This document shows, in pieces, positions 9,496-17,903 of a stretch of DNA of 64,000 bases; positions within the stretch are counted from its first letter, which is position 1; every line of letters begins with the position of its first letter. Origin of the DNA: Pseudomonas putida. GTDB lineage: Bacteria > Pseudomonadota > Gammaproteobacteria > Pseudomonadales > Pseudomonadaceae. The stretch spans positions 2,232,001 through 2,296,000 of the forward strand of contig NZ_CP029693.1 in NCBI RefSeq assembly GCF_003228315.1, read 5' to 3'. The position numbers were made by a program, and so were the translations under genes. Under the pieces are notes generated by a model that searched no databases, was not told where the DNA came from, and worked only from the letters and a program-made list of their open reading frames with translations.

Positions 9496-9543
9496 GGGAT
9501 GTGTACTTCTGCAGGTGCTGCCAAAGGCTGCGATCTTTTGACT

Positions 9544-10635
9544 TCAATCCGCCCGCGCCATACACCGCTGATAACGCTCATCAACCCGCTTGGCAAACCA
9601 CGCCGTGGTCAGCTTGCGGGTAATTTTCGGGCTTTGCAGCACAATCCCGGGCAGGACCGCACGGGGCAATGGCCGACCCTCAGCCTTGTCGGCCAGGGCG
9701 AAGACCCGCTGGTAGAGGTCGCTGTTCTCGAACGCCAGAGTATTGCCCTCCTCCAACTGGTCCCTGATCGTCGTATTGCGCATGTCCAGTTGCTTGCCCA
9801 GGGTGCGCACGGCCCGCTCCGTGGAGCCTGGCAGGAGCGCGCCGTAATTCACCAGATCGCCATCCAGCGCCAGCGGCACCCCCGAGGCCCGGCTCACGGC
9901 GTTCTGGAACGCGGCATTGCGGCTGGCGTACCAGCCGGCGTTGAAATCGGCAAAGCGATACAGCGGTTGCGGGTAATTCACCGGATAACCGAGCAAATAT
10001 GCGATGCCGAAGTACATGCCGCCACGGCGGGTAAAGACTTCGTGGCGAATCGTGCCGTCCACCGGATAGGGATAGTTCTTTGCCTGTTTCTCGGCGAAGT
10101 CGATGCTGACCTGCATCGGCCCGCCGGTGTGCACCGGGTTGAAGCCGCCGAACAAGGTCTGGCCCATCGGCACCATGCCGATGAAGTCGTCGAATATCCC
10201 GCTCAGTTCCTTTTCACTGCGCGCCGCATTCAGCCGGTCGCTGTAGCTTTTGCCATTGGGTGAACGCACCTGCAGCGCGCCACTGACCAACAGCGCAGGA
10301 ATGTGCGCCTTGGCGGCCCGGCGGTCGATCTCGTCACGGGCGATCTTGCCCAGACCGGGCACGGCGGGATCGGCCTGGAAGGTCGACTCCTGCTCCGTGA
10401 CGGCCAGCACCGCACACAGATTCTGCGTGGTCGGCGCAATGTCCTGCGCGGCAAAGGCGACCTGGATATCCGTGGCCCAGCCCTGGCGATCAGTGGCTTT
10501 GGCCGGCAACAGGCGCAGGATCTCGGCCTTGACCTCAGCGGGGCTGCGTTGCGCAGGTTCCTGGGTCCGCTGACTGCCGCAACCGGCCAGCACCAGCAAC
10601 GCGGCGATGCTCAGGGTCAATCGATGGGCTTGCAT
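9544..10635 (-). CDS. DUF1615 lipoprotein
   Basis: 363 residues from the ATG at 10635, with AAGGAG upstream. The signal peptide ends in the lipobox LVLAGCGS, so Cys19 should be lipidated. The body matches DUF1615, a family common in proteobacteria but without proven function: CAVLAVTEQESTFQADP near residue 95, then GGPMQVSIDFAEK, then GGMYFGIAYLLGYP. The EQES element and the layout hint at a lysozyme-like glycan fold, but this is inference only. It stands alone; a fragment of the GGCTGCGATCTTTTGA repeat lies immediately after the stop at 9525-9540. Confidence 0.85.
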   Translation of the reverse strand: MQAHRLTLSIAALLVLAGCGSQRTQEPAQRSPAEVKAEILRLLPAKATDRQGWATDIQVAFAAQDIAPTTQNLCAVLAVTEQESTFQADPAVPGLGKIARDEIDRRAAKAHIPALLVSGALQVRSPNGKSYSDRLNAARSEKELSGIFDDFIGMVPMGQTLFGGFNPVHTGGPMQVSIDFAEKQAKNYPYPVDGTIRHEVFTRRGGMYFGIAYLLGYPVNYPQPLYRFADFNAGWYASRNAAFQNAVSRASGVPLALDGDLVNYGALLPGSTERAVRTLGKQLDMRNTTIRDQLEEGNTLAFENSDLYQRVFALADKAEGRPLPRAVLPGIVLQSPKITRKLTTAWFAKRVDERYQRCMARAD

Positions 10636-10740
10636 GGGGCTCCTTGTCGTGCGATGCGCCGGATCAACCATAAGGCCGATGGCAGGGTAATGGCTATGAC
10701 CTTGGCCCATTTCCGCCGTTCCTCTGTCCTACTGCTCTTC

Positions 10741-10841
10741 TGTAGGAGCGAGCATGCTCGCGATGGTCGTGAACGATAACGCGGGCATCCTGATTCCCCG
10801 CGGTGTTCTTGCGTCCATCGCGAGCATGCTCGCTCCTACAG
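10741..10841. repeat. REP doublet, long-linker class, GCATGC variant
   Basis: Inverted REP pair whose stem reads GAGCGAGCATGCTCGCG in both arms, a compensated change. It has the conserved long linker and lies in the divergent gap between the DUF1615 and monooxygenase genes (302 bp, otherwise no gene). Confidence 0.92.
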
Positions 10842-10937
10842 TCACAGTCACGGTGTCAATTCCGTTTGGCGGTCGGTGTGGCTCCCCTGCGCGCCTGAAC
10901 CATACTTGCAGCACTCGCAAATGGAGGAAGCAGGACC

Positions 10938-12473
10938 ATGCACCGTAGCGACGTGTTGATCATCGGCGCCGGCCCGACCGGGCTGGTGCTGGCGCTGTGG
11001 CTGAGCAAGCTGGGCATTCGCGTGCGGATCATCGACAGGACGTCCACCCCCGGCACCACCTCCCGGGCCCTGGCCGTGCAAGCGCGTACGCTGGAGCTGT
11101 ATCGCCAGCTCGACCTCGCCGATGCGGTCGTGCAATACGGCCATCGCGTGGCCGCCGCCAATTTCTGGGTCAAGGGCAAGTCCGTGTCACGCTTGCCCTT
11201 GACCCGCGTCGGTGAAGGCCTGACGCCCTACGCGTTCATGCAGATATTTCCCCAGGATGCGCACGAGCGGCTGCTGATCGAACGCCTGGAAGCCTTCGGC
11301 ATCAGCGTAGAGCGCAACACCGAACTGCTGGGTTTCGAGGAGGCCGGCGATGGCATCACCGCTACATTGCTGCTGCCGGACGGTACGCAGGAGACCTGCC
11401 AGGCCTGTTACCTGGCCGGTTGTGACGGTGCCCGCTCAATCGTCCGCAAGACCCTGGACACCGGATTCCCCGGTGGCACTTACCAACAGATTTTCTACGT
11501 GGCCGATGTGCTGGCCAGTGGACCGGCATCCAATGGCGAACTTCATGTGGACCTGGATGAGGCGGACTTCCTCGCCGTGTTCCCGCTGGATGGTCAGGGA
11601 CGCGCACGCTTGATCGGCACGGTCCGCGACGAACGCGCCGAACACCTGAAAACCCTGCGATTCGAAGACGTCAGCAGCCGTGCCATTGAAAACATGCAGG
11701 TCAACATCGAGCAGGTGAACTGGTTCTCGACCTACCGCGTGCATCATCGGGTGGCGGATCACTTTCGCACCGGGCGCGCTTTTTTGGTGGGCGACGCCGC
11801 CCATGTCCACAGCCCCGCCGGGGGACAGGGCATGAACACCGGGATCGGCGATGCAATCAACCTGGCATGGAAACTGGCGGCGGTTCTGAGCGGTGGTGCC
11901 AAGGCCGAATTGCTCGCCAGCTACGAAATCGAACGCATGGCTTTTGCCCGCAAACTGGTGACCACCACGGACCGGGTCTTCACCTTCGCCACCGCCGAGG
12001 GCCGCCTGGCCGACCTGCTGCGCACGCGCCTGGCGCCGTTTCTGCTGCCGAAAATGGCCTCGTTCGAAACCTCGCGGGAATTCCTCTTCCGCACGGTCTC
12101 GCAGATCACCCTGAACTACCGTGGCATGCCCTTGAGCACGGGCGTCGCCGGGCATGTACATGGCGGCGACCGCCTGCCCTGGGCGCACGATGGCGAGGGG
12201 GATAATTACGAATCGCTCAAGTGCCCGGGCTGGCAGGTGCATGTGTACGGCGATACCAGCGACGAGATGATCGCCTGGTGCAACGAGCACCATTTGCCGC
12301 TGCACGTGTTCGACTGGCGCCCGGCGTTCGAGACCGCAGGTTTGGGGCGCAACGGCTTTTATCTGTTGCGCCCGGATACCTATGTGGCGATTGCCGACAA
12401 CAGTTCGGACCCGAAGGTGATCGAACGGTATTTCCGGGATCACGGGATACGGCCGTTTTTTGGCCGGGCTTGA
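10938..12473 (+). CDS. FAD-dependent aromatic monooxygenase
   Basis: 511 residues from the ATG at 10938, with GGAGG about 15 nt and GCAGGA 4 nt upstream. The Rossmann motif IIGAGPTGL starts at residue 8. The second FAD motif GDAAHVHSPAGGQGMNTGIG, near residue 280, is that of the PheA/TfdB/MhpA group of NAD(P)H-dependent aromatic hydroxylases. The C-terminal region looks like the thioredoxin-like dimerisation domain of that group. Such enzymes hydroxylate phenolic rings in the cytoplasm. No ring-cleavage or regulator gene is adjacent, so the substrate and pathway are unknown. It ends 17 bp before a REP doublet facing hemB. Confidence 0.9.
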   Translation: MHRSDVLIIGAGPTGLVLALWLSKLGIRVRIIDRTSTPGTTSRALAVQARTLELYRQLDLADAVVQYGHRVAAANFWVKGKSVSRLPLTRVGEGLTPYAFMQIFPQDAHERLLIERLEAFGISVERNTELLGFEEAGDGITATLLLPDGTQETCQACYLAGCDGARSIVRKTLDTGFPGGTYQQIFYVADVLASGPASNGELHVDLDEADFLAVFPLDGQGRARLIGTVRDERAEHLKTLRFEDVSSRAIENMQVNIEQVNWFSTYRVHHRVADHFRTGRAFLVGDAAHVHSPAGGQGMNTGIGDAINLAWKLAAVLSGGAKAELLASYEIERMAFARKLVTTTDRVFTFATAEGRLADLLRTRLAPFLLPKMASFETSREFLFRTVSQITLNYRGMPLSTGVAGHVHGGDRLPWAHDGEGDNYESLKCPGWQVHVYGDTSDEMIAWCNEHHLPLHVFDWRPAFETAGLGRNGFYLLRPDTYVAIADNSSDPKVIERYFRDHGIRPFFGRA

Positions 12474-12489
12474 GACCAAAAAAATCCCC

Positions 12490-12580
12490 TGTAGGAGCGA
12501 GCCTGCTCGCGATAGCGGTCTGACATTCAACATTTCTGTTGTCTGATACACCGTCATCGCGAGCAGGCTCGCTCCTACAG
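12490..12580. repeat. REP doublet, type A, short linker
   Basis: Inverted REP pair between the convergent monooxygenase and hemB genes. Confidence 0.9.
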
Positions 12581-12597
12581 GGGTTCTATGGTGTTTT

Positions 12598-13572
12598 TTA
12601 GATCCCGGCCAGCGCCAGGTCCATCGCAAAGTAAGTGAAGATCAGATCCGCCCCCGCCCGCTTGATCGCCCCGAGACTCTCGCGCACCACGCGATCTTCA
12701 TCGATGGCGCCGGCCTGGGCGGCGAATTTGATCATCGCGTACTCGCCGCTGACCTGATACGCCGACAGCGGCAGGCGCGAGGCTTCGCGGATGTCGCGGA
12801 TGATGTCCAGGTAGGCGCCGGCCGGCTTGACCATCAGCGCATCGGCGCCTTCCTGTTCGTCCAGCAGCGATTCGCGCACCGCTTCGCGGCGGTTCATCGG
12901 GTTCATCTGATAGCTTTTGCGATCGCCCTTGAGCGCGCTGCCGCCGGCTTCGCGGAACGGGCCGTAGAGCGCCGAGGCGAATTTGGTCGAATAGGCCATG
13001 ATCGCGGTCTGGGTGAAGCCGGCCTGATCCAGCGCCCGGCGAATGGCCTGGACCTGTCCGTCCATGGCGGCGGAAGGCGCAATCACATCGGCACCGGCAC
13101 GGGCGGCCGCCACTGCCTGTCGGCCCAGATTGATCAGGGTCTGGTCGTTGTCGACTTCGTGGTTGTGCAGCACGCCGCAATGGCCGTGGTCGGTGTACTC
13201 ACAGAAACAGGTGTCGGACATGACGATCATTTCCGGCACCGCGTCCTTGGCGATCCGCGACATGCGCGACACCAGGCCGTTTTCTCGCCAGGTGTCGCTG
13301 CCGTTGCCGTCCAGATGATGGGACACACCGAACGTCATCACCGACTTGATCCCAGCCCGGGCATAACGCTCGATTTCGCCGGCCAGTTTCGACTCGGGAA
13401 TGCGCATCACCCCGGGCATGCTTTTGATCGGCACGAAATCGTCGATTTCTTCTTCGACAAAAATCGGCAGGACCAGGTCGTTCAGGCTGAACTCGGTTTC
13501 CTGGAACAGGCTGCGCAGGCTCGCATTGCGGCGCAGACGGCGTGGACGTGCTTCGGGGAACTGGCTGGACAT
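12598..13572 (-). CDS. hemB: Porphobilinogen synthase, zinc type
   Basis: 324 residues from the ATG at 13572 ([15 protein letters not shown]). The enzyme joins two 5-aminolevulinate molecules into porphobilinogen for haem synthesis. The Schiff-base lysines are visible in YSTKFAS and [10 protein letters not shown]. The metal site [15 protein letters not shown] has the three cysteines that bind catalytic zinc, as in E. coli HemB, and the whole sequence is very close to the E. coli type. The characterised HemB of P. aeruginosa is instead magnesium dependent and lacks these cysteines, so this may be a second hemB of the genome. It is monocistronic, with REP doublets on both sides. Confidence 0.95.
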   Translation of the reverse strand: MSSQFPEARPRRLRRNASLRSLFQETEFSLNDLVLPIFVEEEIDDFVPIKSMPGVMRIPESKLAGEIERYARAGIKSVMTFGVSHHLDGNGSDTWRENGLVSRMSRIAKDAVPEMIVMSDTCFCEYTDHGHCGVLHNHEVDNDQTLINLGRQAVAAARAGADVIAPSAAMDGQVQAIRRALDQAGFTQTAIMAYSTKFASALYGPFREAGGSALKGDRKSYQMNPMNRREAVRESLLDEQEGADALMVKPAGAYLDIIRDIREASRLPLSAYQVSGEYAMIKFAAQAGAIDEDRVVRESLGAIKRAGADLIFTYFAMDLALAGI

Positions 13573-13609
13573 GGGTATTCCTGAAAAATCGGGGGTATGA
13601 ACATAACCC

Positions 13610-13710
13610 TGTAGGAGCGAGCCTGCTCGCGATGGAGGCAAGAACACCGCGGGGCATCAGGGTGCCCGCGTTATCGTTGACGTCCATTGCGAGCAGGCTC
13701 GCTCCTACAG
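13610..13710. repeat. REP doublet, type A, 101-bp long-linker class
   Basis: Inverted REP pair with the long linker, between the minus-strand hemB and GST genes. Confidence 0.9.
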
Positions 13711-13723
13711 GTTTTACGGTGTG

Positions 13724-14434
13724 TCAGGCGGAGACGGGTTTCGGGATTTCCAACCCACGCTTCACCGCCGGCCGCGCCAGGAACTGCTCCAGCACCCGGG
13801 TGACGTTCGGGAAGTTCTGGATCCCCACCAAGTCACCCGCCTCATAGAAGCCGATCAGGTTGCGCACCCACGGGAAGATCGCGATGTCGGCGATGGTGTA
13901 GTGCTCGCCCATGACCCAGTCACGGCCTTCCAGGCGCTTGTTGAGCACGCCGAGCAGGCGTTTGCTTTCTTCGACGTAGCGATCGCGGGGACGCTTGTCC
14001 TCGTAATCCTTGCCGGCGAATTTGTTGAAGAAGCCGAGCTGGCCGAACATCGGGCCGATTCCGCCCATCTGGAACATCAGCCACTGGATGGTCTCGTAGC
14101 GCGCAGCGGCGTCCTGCGGCAACAGTTGCCCGGTCTTCTCGGCCAGGTAAATCAGGATCGCGCCGGACTCGAACAGCGGCAGCGGCCGGTCACCCGGGCC
14201 GTGGGGATCGAGGATCGCCGGGATCTTGTTGTTGGGGCTCAACGACAGGAACTCGGGGGTCATCTGATCGTTGGTGTCGAACGCCACGCGGTGCGGTTCG
14301 TACGGCAGTCCGATCTCTTCAAGCATGATCGAGACCTTGACACCGTTGGGGGTCGGCAGGGAATACAGCTGAATCCACTCCGGATTGTTGGCCGGCCATT
14401 TCTGGGTGATGGGGAATGCAGACAGATCGGTCAT
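13724..14434 (-). CDS. Glutathione S-transferase, YghU/YfcG-like (Nu class)
   Basis: 236 residues from the ATG at 14434. The N-terminal segment WIQLYSLPTPNGVKVSIMLE carries the TPNGxKV motif of Nu-class enzymes. The glutathione-site LSPNNKIPAILDPHGPGD and ESGAILIYLAEKTG follow, then an all-helical C-terminal domain with FPWVRN. E. coli YfcG and YghU reduce disulfides such as oxidised glutathione model substrates and have little classical transferase activity. The same is likely here, in the cytoplasm. The gene is preceded by a 363-bp gap without genes. Confidence 0.9.
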   Translation of the reverse strand: MTDLSAFPITQKWPANNPEWIQLYSLPTPNGVKVSIMLEEIGLPYEPHRVAFDTNDQMTPEFLSLSPNNKIPAILDPHGPGDRPLPLFESGAILIYLAEKTGQLLPQDAAARYETIQWLMFQMGGIGPMFGQLGFFNKFAGKDYEDKRPRDRYVEESKRLLGVLNKRLEGRDWVMGEHYTIADIAIFPWVRNLIGFYEAGDLVGIQNFPNVTRVLEQFLARPAVKRGLEIPKPVSA

Positions 14435-14797
14435 GGGCAAGTCCACGGCAAAGTGAGAATGGCGATCATAATGCAGAAAACGCCAGGTGCGACCCCCGGC
14501 ACCATCAATCTCGATGATGGTGTAGATCGAAAGAGATCACTGGCCTTGCGCCCACATCAATGTACTTTGGCCATCAATTCGCAACATGTTGCCGATAACC
14601 TCGCGACTACCCGTTCAAGGTTACTGGCAAATGGCTTCTCTCCATGGCCGGAATCGAACCAATGGGTTTGAAGGGACTCTGAGCACTAACCCTTTGAAAA
14701 CGGACCGGTTTCACGACATGGAAAACACCCGGCGCGCAACAGTCGCGGTGTAAAGGTTTGTCAGCCTCAACCCCTATGCTGAAGAACCCTATTTTCC
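14435..14797. other. 363-bp divergent gap with a tRNA T-arm-like fragment
   Basis: No gene is seen in this stretch. On the minus strand, 14649-14662 reads GGTTCGATTCCGGCC-like sequence, resembling the T-loop of a tRNA. Stem pairing is poor and there is no matching acceptor or anticodon arm, so at most it is a decayed tRNA end. The promoters of the flanking GST and phosphatase genes must be here; none is convincing by eye. Confidence 0.35.
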
Positions 14798-15469
14798 ATG
14801 ACGAATTTCCTGAAACTCGCCAATCGCTTCAAGCATCGCGCCTACATCTTTTTGCCTGCCCTGCTGGCGGCCAGCGCGCTGTTCATGTTGCTGGAATCCC
14901 GGGTCAGCGCCGCCCCAGTGGACGGCACGCAAACACTGGTCTTCTTGCGCCACGCGGAAAAGCCCGCCGGTGGCCTGGGCCAGCTCAATTGCCAGGGGCT
15001 GAACCGCGCCATTGACCTGGCGACCCTGCTCCCGGAAAAGTTCGGCAAGGCCAATTACGTCTTCGCCGCCAACCCGACCCGCAATGTCGAGGAAGGCGAG
15101 CTGGATAACTCCTACAGCTACATCCGCCCCCTGATGACCATCAGCCCCAGCGCGATCAAGCTCGGCCTGCCGGTGAACATTGAATTCTCGGCCAACGACA
15201 CCAGCGACCTGGCCGCTGAACTGCTCCACGACAAGTACCACAACGCGGTGATCTACACCGCCTGGTCCCATGGCTACCTGCCGGAACTGATCAACAAGGT
15301 CGCCGGCGAAGCGGTTGGAAAGAAGCAGACGATCACCGAGGATTGGGAGTCGAACGACTACGATTCGCTGTACGTGCTGACCCTGACCTGGCACAACGGC
15401 AAGGCCAGCCTGCAGAGCCACAGCTACAAGCAGGGGCTGGATAACGGGCCGGTGACTTGTCCGACCTGA
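14798..15469 (+). CDS. Histidine phosphatase superfamily protein, exported
   Basis: 223 residues from the ATG at 14798. A basic start followed by a hydrophobic stretch (FLPALLAASALFML, ending RVSAAP) indicates a signal peptide or membrane anchor. The catalytic motif FLRHAEKP matches the RHG/RHE signature of the phosphoglycerate mutase-like superfamily, in which the His is phosphorylated. A second conserved His is probably the one in AWSHGYLPEL. Relatives dephosphorylate diverse small molecules or proteins; the substrate here is unknown. It ends just before a long palindrome facing mnmH. Confidence 0.82.
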   Translation: MTNFLKLANRFKHRAYIFLPALLAASALFMLLESRVSAAPVDGTQTLVFLRHAEKPAGGLGQLNCQGLNRAIDLATLLPEKFGKANYVFAANPTRNVEEGELDNSYSYIRPLMTISPSAIKLGLPVNIEFSANDTSDLAAELLHDKYHNAVIYTAWSHGYLPELINKVAGEAVGKKQTITEDWESNDYDSLYVLTLTWHNGKASLQSHSYKQGLDNGPVTCPT

Positions 15470-15493
15470 GTTTTGTGGTGCCTGTGAGGGCCC

Positions 15494-15584
15494 CATCGCG
15501 GGCAAGCCTTGCTCCTACAGATAGGTGTTGTTCACCAATTATGTGAACGACACCTATCTGTAGGAGCAAGGCTTGCCCGCGATG
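15494..15584. repeat. Long inverted repeat, type C REP (42-bp arms)
   Basis: Two 42-base arms, with at most one mismatch, flank the 7-base spacer CAATTAT. The outer parts carry GGAGCAAGGCTTGCCCGCG; the inner part includes ATAGGTGTTGTTCAC. Lying between two convergent genes, it should form a very stable hairpin in both transcripts. Confidence 0.92.
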
Positions 15585-15602
15585 AGGCCGGTAAATCCTC
15601 CA

Positions 15603-16706
15603 TCAACCTCGCTGATTCACTCGCTCGCGCAAATACTCGATCACCGCCCCCCGCTCCCCCGCAAACTCCACCCGCGCGCCCTTCTTCTCGCGCTGAAACA
15701 CATACATCGGGTCGTAATACTCAACCAGCAGCCCCTCGATCCAGCCCCGGTGCAAGTCCACCGCGCCGCTGCGCCCCTGCTCGGCCAGCGCCTCTTCCAT
15801 CAACAGCAGCATCCGCCCATGCCGCTCGCCGCCCAGGCGTTTGTACAGCTTGTTGAGACTGTCCAGCATGCGCTCGCTGAACAGTGCGAAGCCTTCGTCG
15901 CCATGCACCCGGATGAACTCGGCACACAGGTCCACCACGTAGTCGCGCAGAATCCGCTCGATGCGCCCTTGCAGGCTGTCTTCGAGCCAGACCATCGGAA
16001 ACGCTTGCATGCCCTGGTACAGCGGCAACGGCAAGGCGCAACTGCCAATGGCACGATTTTCGTCTTCAAGCACAAACTGTTCGAGGCCTTGGGCGCGTTT
16101 TTTCAGCAGGTCCACCGCCAGGCGATTCTCGAAGTCGATGTTGGAAGGCTGGCCGGTGGCGCGCTTGCCGAAACTGGAGCCCCGGTGATTGGCGTGGCCC
16201 TCAAGGTCCAGGCCGTTGTCCAACTGGGTCAGCACGTCGGTCTTGCCGGTGCCGGTCATGCCGCCCAGCAGCACGAAGTCGCATTGGGTAACCGCCTGCT
16301 CGAGGGTATTCAACAGAAAGGTGCGCATCGCCTTGTAGCCGCCGCCCACTCGCGGATAGTCGATGCCGGCTTCGCTCTTGAGCCATTGCTGGACGATCTG
16401 CGAACGCAGGCCGCCGCGAAAACAGTACAGATACCCATCGGGATGGGCCCGGGCGAAATCCGCCCAGGCCTGGATGCGTTCGGCCTTGATGTGGCCGGAC
16501 ACCAATTGATGCCCCAGTTCGATCGCGGCCTGCTGGCCTTGCTGCTTGTAGCAGGTGCCGACGCGTTGGCGCTCTTGATCGTTCATCAGCGGCAGGTTGA
16601 CCACGCCGGGAAACGCGCCCTTGGCAAATTCAATCGGCGCACGGGCGTCCATCATCGGCCGGTCGTTGAGAAAGATGTCGCGGTAATCGGTGCAATCGAC
16701 AGACAT
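15603..16706 (-). CDS. mnmH: tRNA 2-selenouridine synthase
   Basis: 367 residues. The ATG at 16706 overlaps the selD stop by one base (TGATG), so the two genes are probably translationally coupled. An N-terminal rhodanese domain carries the catalytic cysteine in YCFRGGLRS (Cys95). A P-loop domain follows with Walker [10 protein letters not shown] at residues 148-156. The enzyme (also called SelU or YbbB) replaces sulfur by selenium in 2-thiouridine at the tRNA wobble position, using selenophosphate and a geranylated intermediate. Its donor is made by the product of the upstream gene selD, which explains the operon. Confidence 0.96.
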   Translation of the reverse strand: MSVDCTDYRDIFLNDRPMMDARAPIEFAKGAFPGVVNLPLMNDQERQRVGTCYKQQGQQAAIELGHQLVSGHIKAERIQAWADFARAHPDGYLYCFRGGLRSQIVQQWLKSEAGIDYPRVGGGYKAMRTFLLNTLEQAVTQCDFVLLGGMTGTGKTDVLTQLDNGLDLEGHANHRGSSFGKRATGQPSNIDFENRLAVDLLKKRAQGLEQFVLEDENRAIGSCALPLPLYQGMQAFPMVWLEDSLQGRIERILRDYVVDLCAEFIRVHGDEGFALFSERMLDSLNKLYKRLGGERHGRMLLLMEEALAEQGRSGAVDLHRGWIEGLLVEYYDPMYVFQREKKGARVEFAGERGAVIEYLRERVNQRG

Positions 16707-17740
16707 CAAGACACCTCGACCGCGTGGCTCTGTCGTTCCACCAGTTCACCGATGGGCTCCAGTGCCAGCCCCAGGTCACGGGCCAGGGCGAGGAACTCGT
16801 CGTTGCCTTCGGCGGTGACGGCGATCAGCAGGCCGCCGCTGGTCTGCGGGTCGCACAGCACACGCTTGTGCAGCTCCTGCAGGCGCCCGATCTTGCTGGC
16901 ATAGCTGTCGAAATTGCGCAGCGTCCCGCCGGGGATGCAGCCCTGTTCGAGGTAGTACTCGACACTTGGCAGACGAGGCACCTGGTCGTAGCGGATCCGC
17001 GCGGTCAAGCCGCTGCCATCAGCCATTTCCACCAGATGTCCGAGCAGACCGAAACCGGTGACGTCGGTCATCGCGGTCACGCCAGCGAGCTTGCCGAAGC
17101 GGCTGCCGGGCTTGTTCAGGGTGCACATCCAGTCGCGGGCCAGGCCGATGTCGGCGTTGCGCAATTTGCCCTTCTTCTCGGCGGTGGTGAGGATGCCGAT
17201 GCCCAGGGGCTTGGTCAGGTATAGCAGGCATCCGGCGGTGGCGGTGTCGTTGCGCTTCATGTGGCGCTTTTCCACCAGCCCGGTCACGGCCAGGCCGAAG
17301 ATCGGTTCCGGTGCGTCGATGGAGTGCCCGCCCGCCAGGGGAATGCCCGCCTCGTCGCACACCGCTCGACCGCCGCGAATCACCTCGCGGGCGATCTCCG
17401 GGGCCAGCACATTGACCGGCCAGCCGAGGATCGCAATCGCCATCAACGGATCACCGCCCATGGCGTAGATATCACTGATGGCATTGGTGGCGGCGATACG
17501 GCCGAAATCGAAGGGATCGTCGACGATCGGCATGAAAAAGTCGGTGGTCGAGACCACGCCGCGTTCTTCATCGATCGAGTAGACCGCCGCGTCGTCGCGC
17601 GAGGCGTTGCCGACCCAGAGTTTCGGGTCCAGGTTCTGCGCGCCGCTGCCGGCCAGAATCACTTCCAGCACCTGGGGGGAAATCTTGCAGCCGCAACCAG
17701 CACCATGGCTGTATTGGGTCAGGCGGATCGGTTCGCTCAT
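16706..17740 (-). CDS. selD: Selenide, water dikinase (selenophosphate synthetase)
   Basis: 344 residues from the ATG at 17740. It makes selenophosphate from selenide and ATP in the cytoplasm. The N-terminal GAGCGCK contains the catalytic Cys16 and Lys19. The PurM-like ATP-binding part shows the conserved [18 protein letters not shown] region and [14 protein letters not shown]. The active residue is an ordinary cysteine codon, not selenocysteine. It forms an operon with mnmH. No selA or selB is in the window, so the local role is tRNA selenation; a use in selenoproteins cannot be judged here. Confidence 0.97.
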   Translation of the reverse strand: MSEPIRLTQYSHGAGCGCKISPQVLEVILAGSGAQNLDPKLWVGNASRDDAAVYSIDEERGVVSTTDFFMPIVDDPFDFGRIAATNAISDIYAMGGDPLMAIAILGWPVNVLAPEIAREVIRGGRAVCDEAGIPLAGGHSIDAPEPIFGLAVTGLVEKRHMKRNDTATAGCLLYLTKPLGIGILTTAEKKGKLRNADIGLARDWMCTLNKPGSRFGKLAGVTAMTDVTGFGLLGHLVEMADGSGLTARIRYDQVPRLPSVEYYLEQGCIPGGTLRNFDSYASKIGRLQELHKRVLCDPQTSGGLLIAVTAEGNDEFLALARDLGLALEPIGELVERQSHAVEVS

Positions 17741-17794
17741 TGGGGGCACCTCGCTTAATCAATGGTGCCGATTCTAGCAGAGGGCATTTTTCCC

Positions 17795-17894
17795 TGTAGG
17801 AGCGAGCCTGCTCGCGATGGGCGTGAACGATAACGCGGGCATCCTGATTCCCCGTGGTGTTCTTGCGTCCATCGCGAGCAGGCTCGCTCCTACA
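17795..17894. repeat. REP doublet, type A, long-linker class
   Basis: Inverted REP pair with the long linker (GATAACGCGGGCATCCTGAT), located between the 3' end of the giant autotransporter gene and selD. Confidence 0.92.
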
Positions 17895-17903
17895 ACTACA
17901 CGA

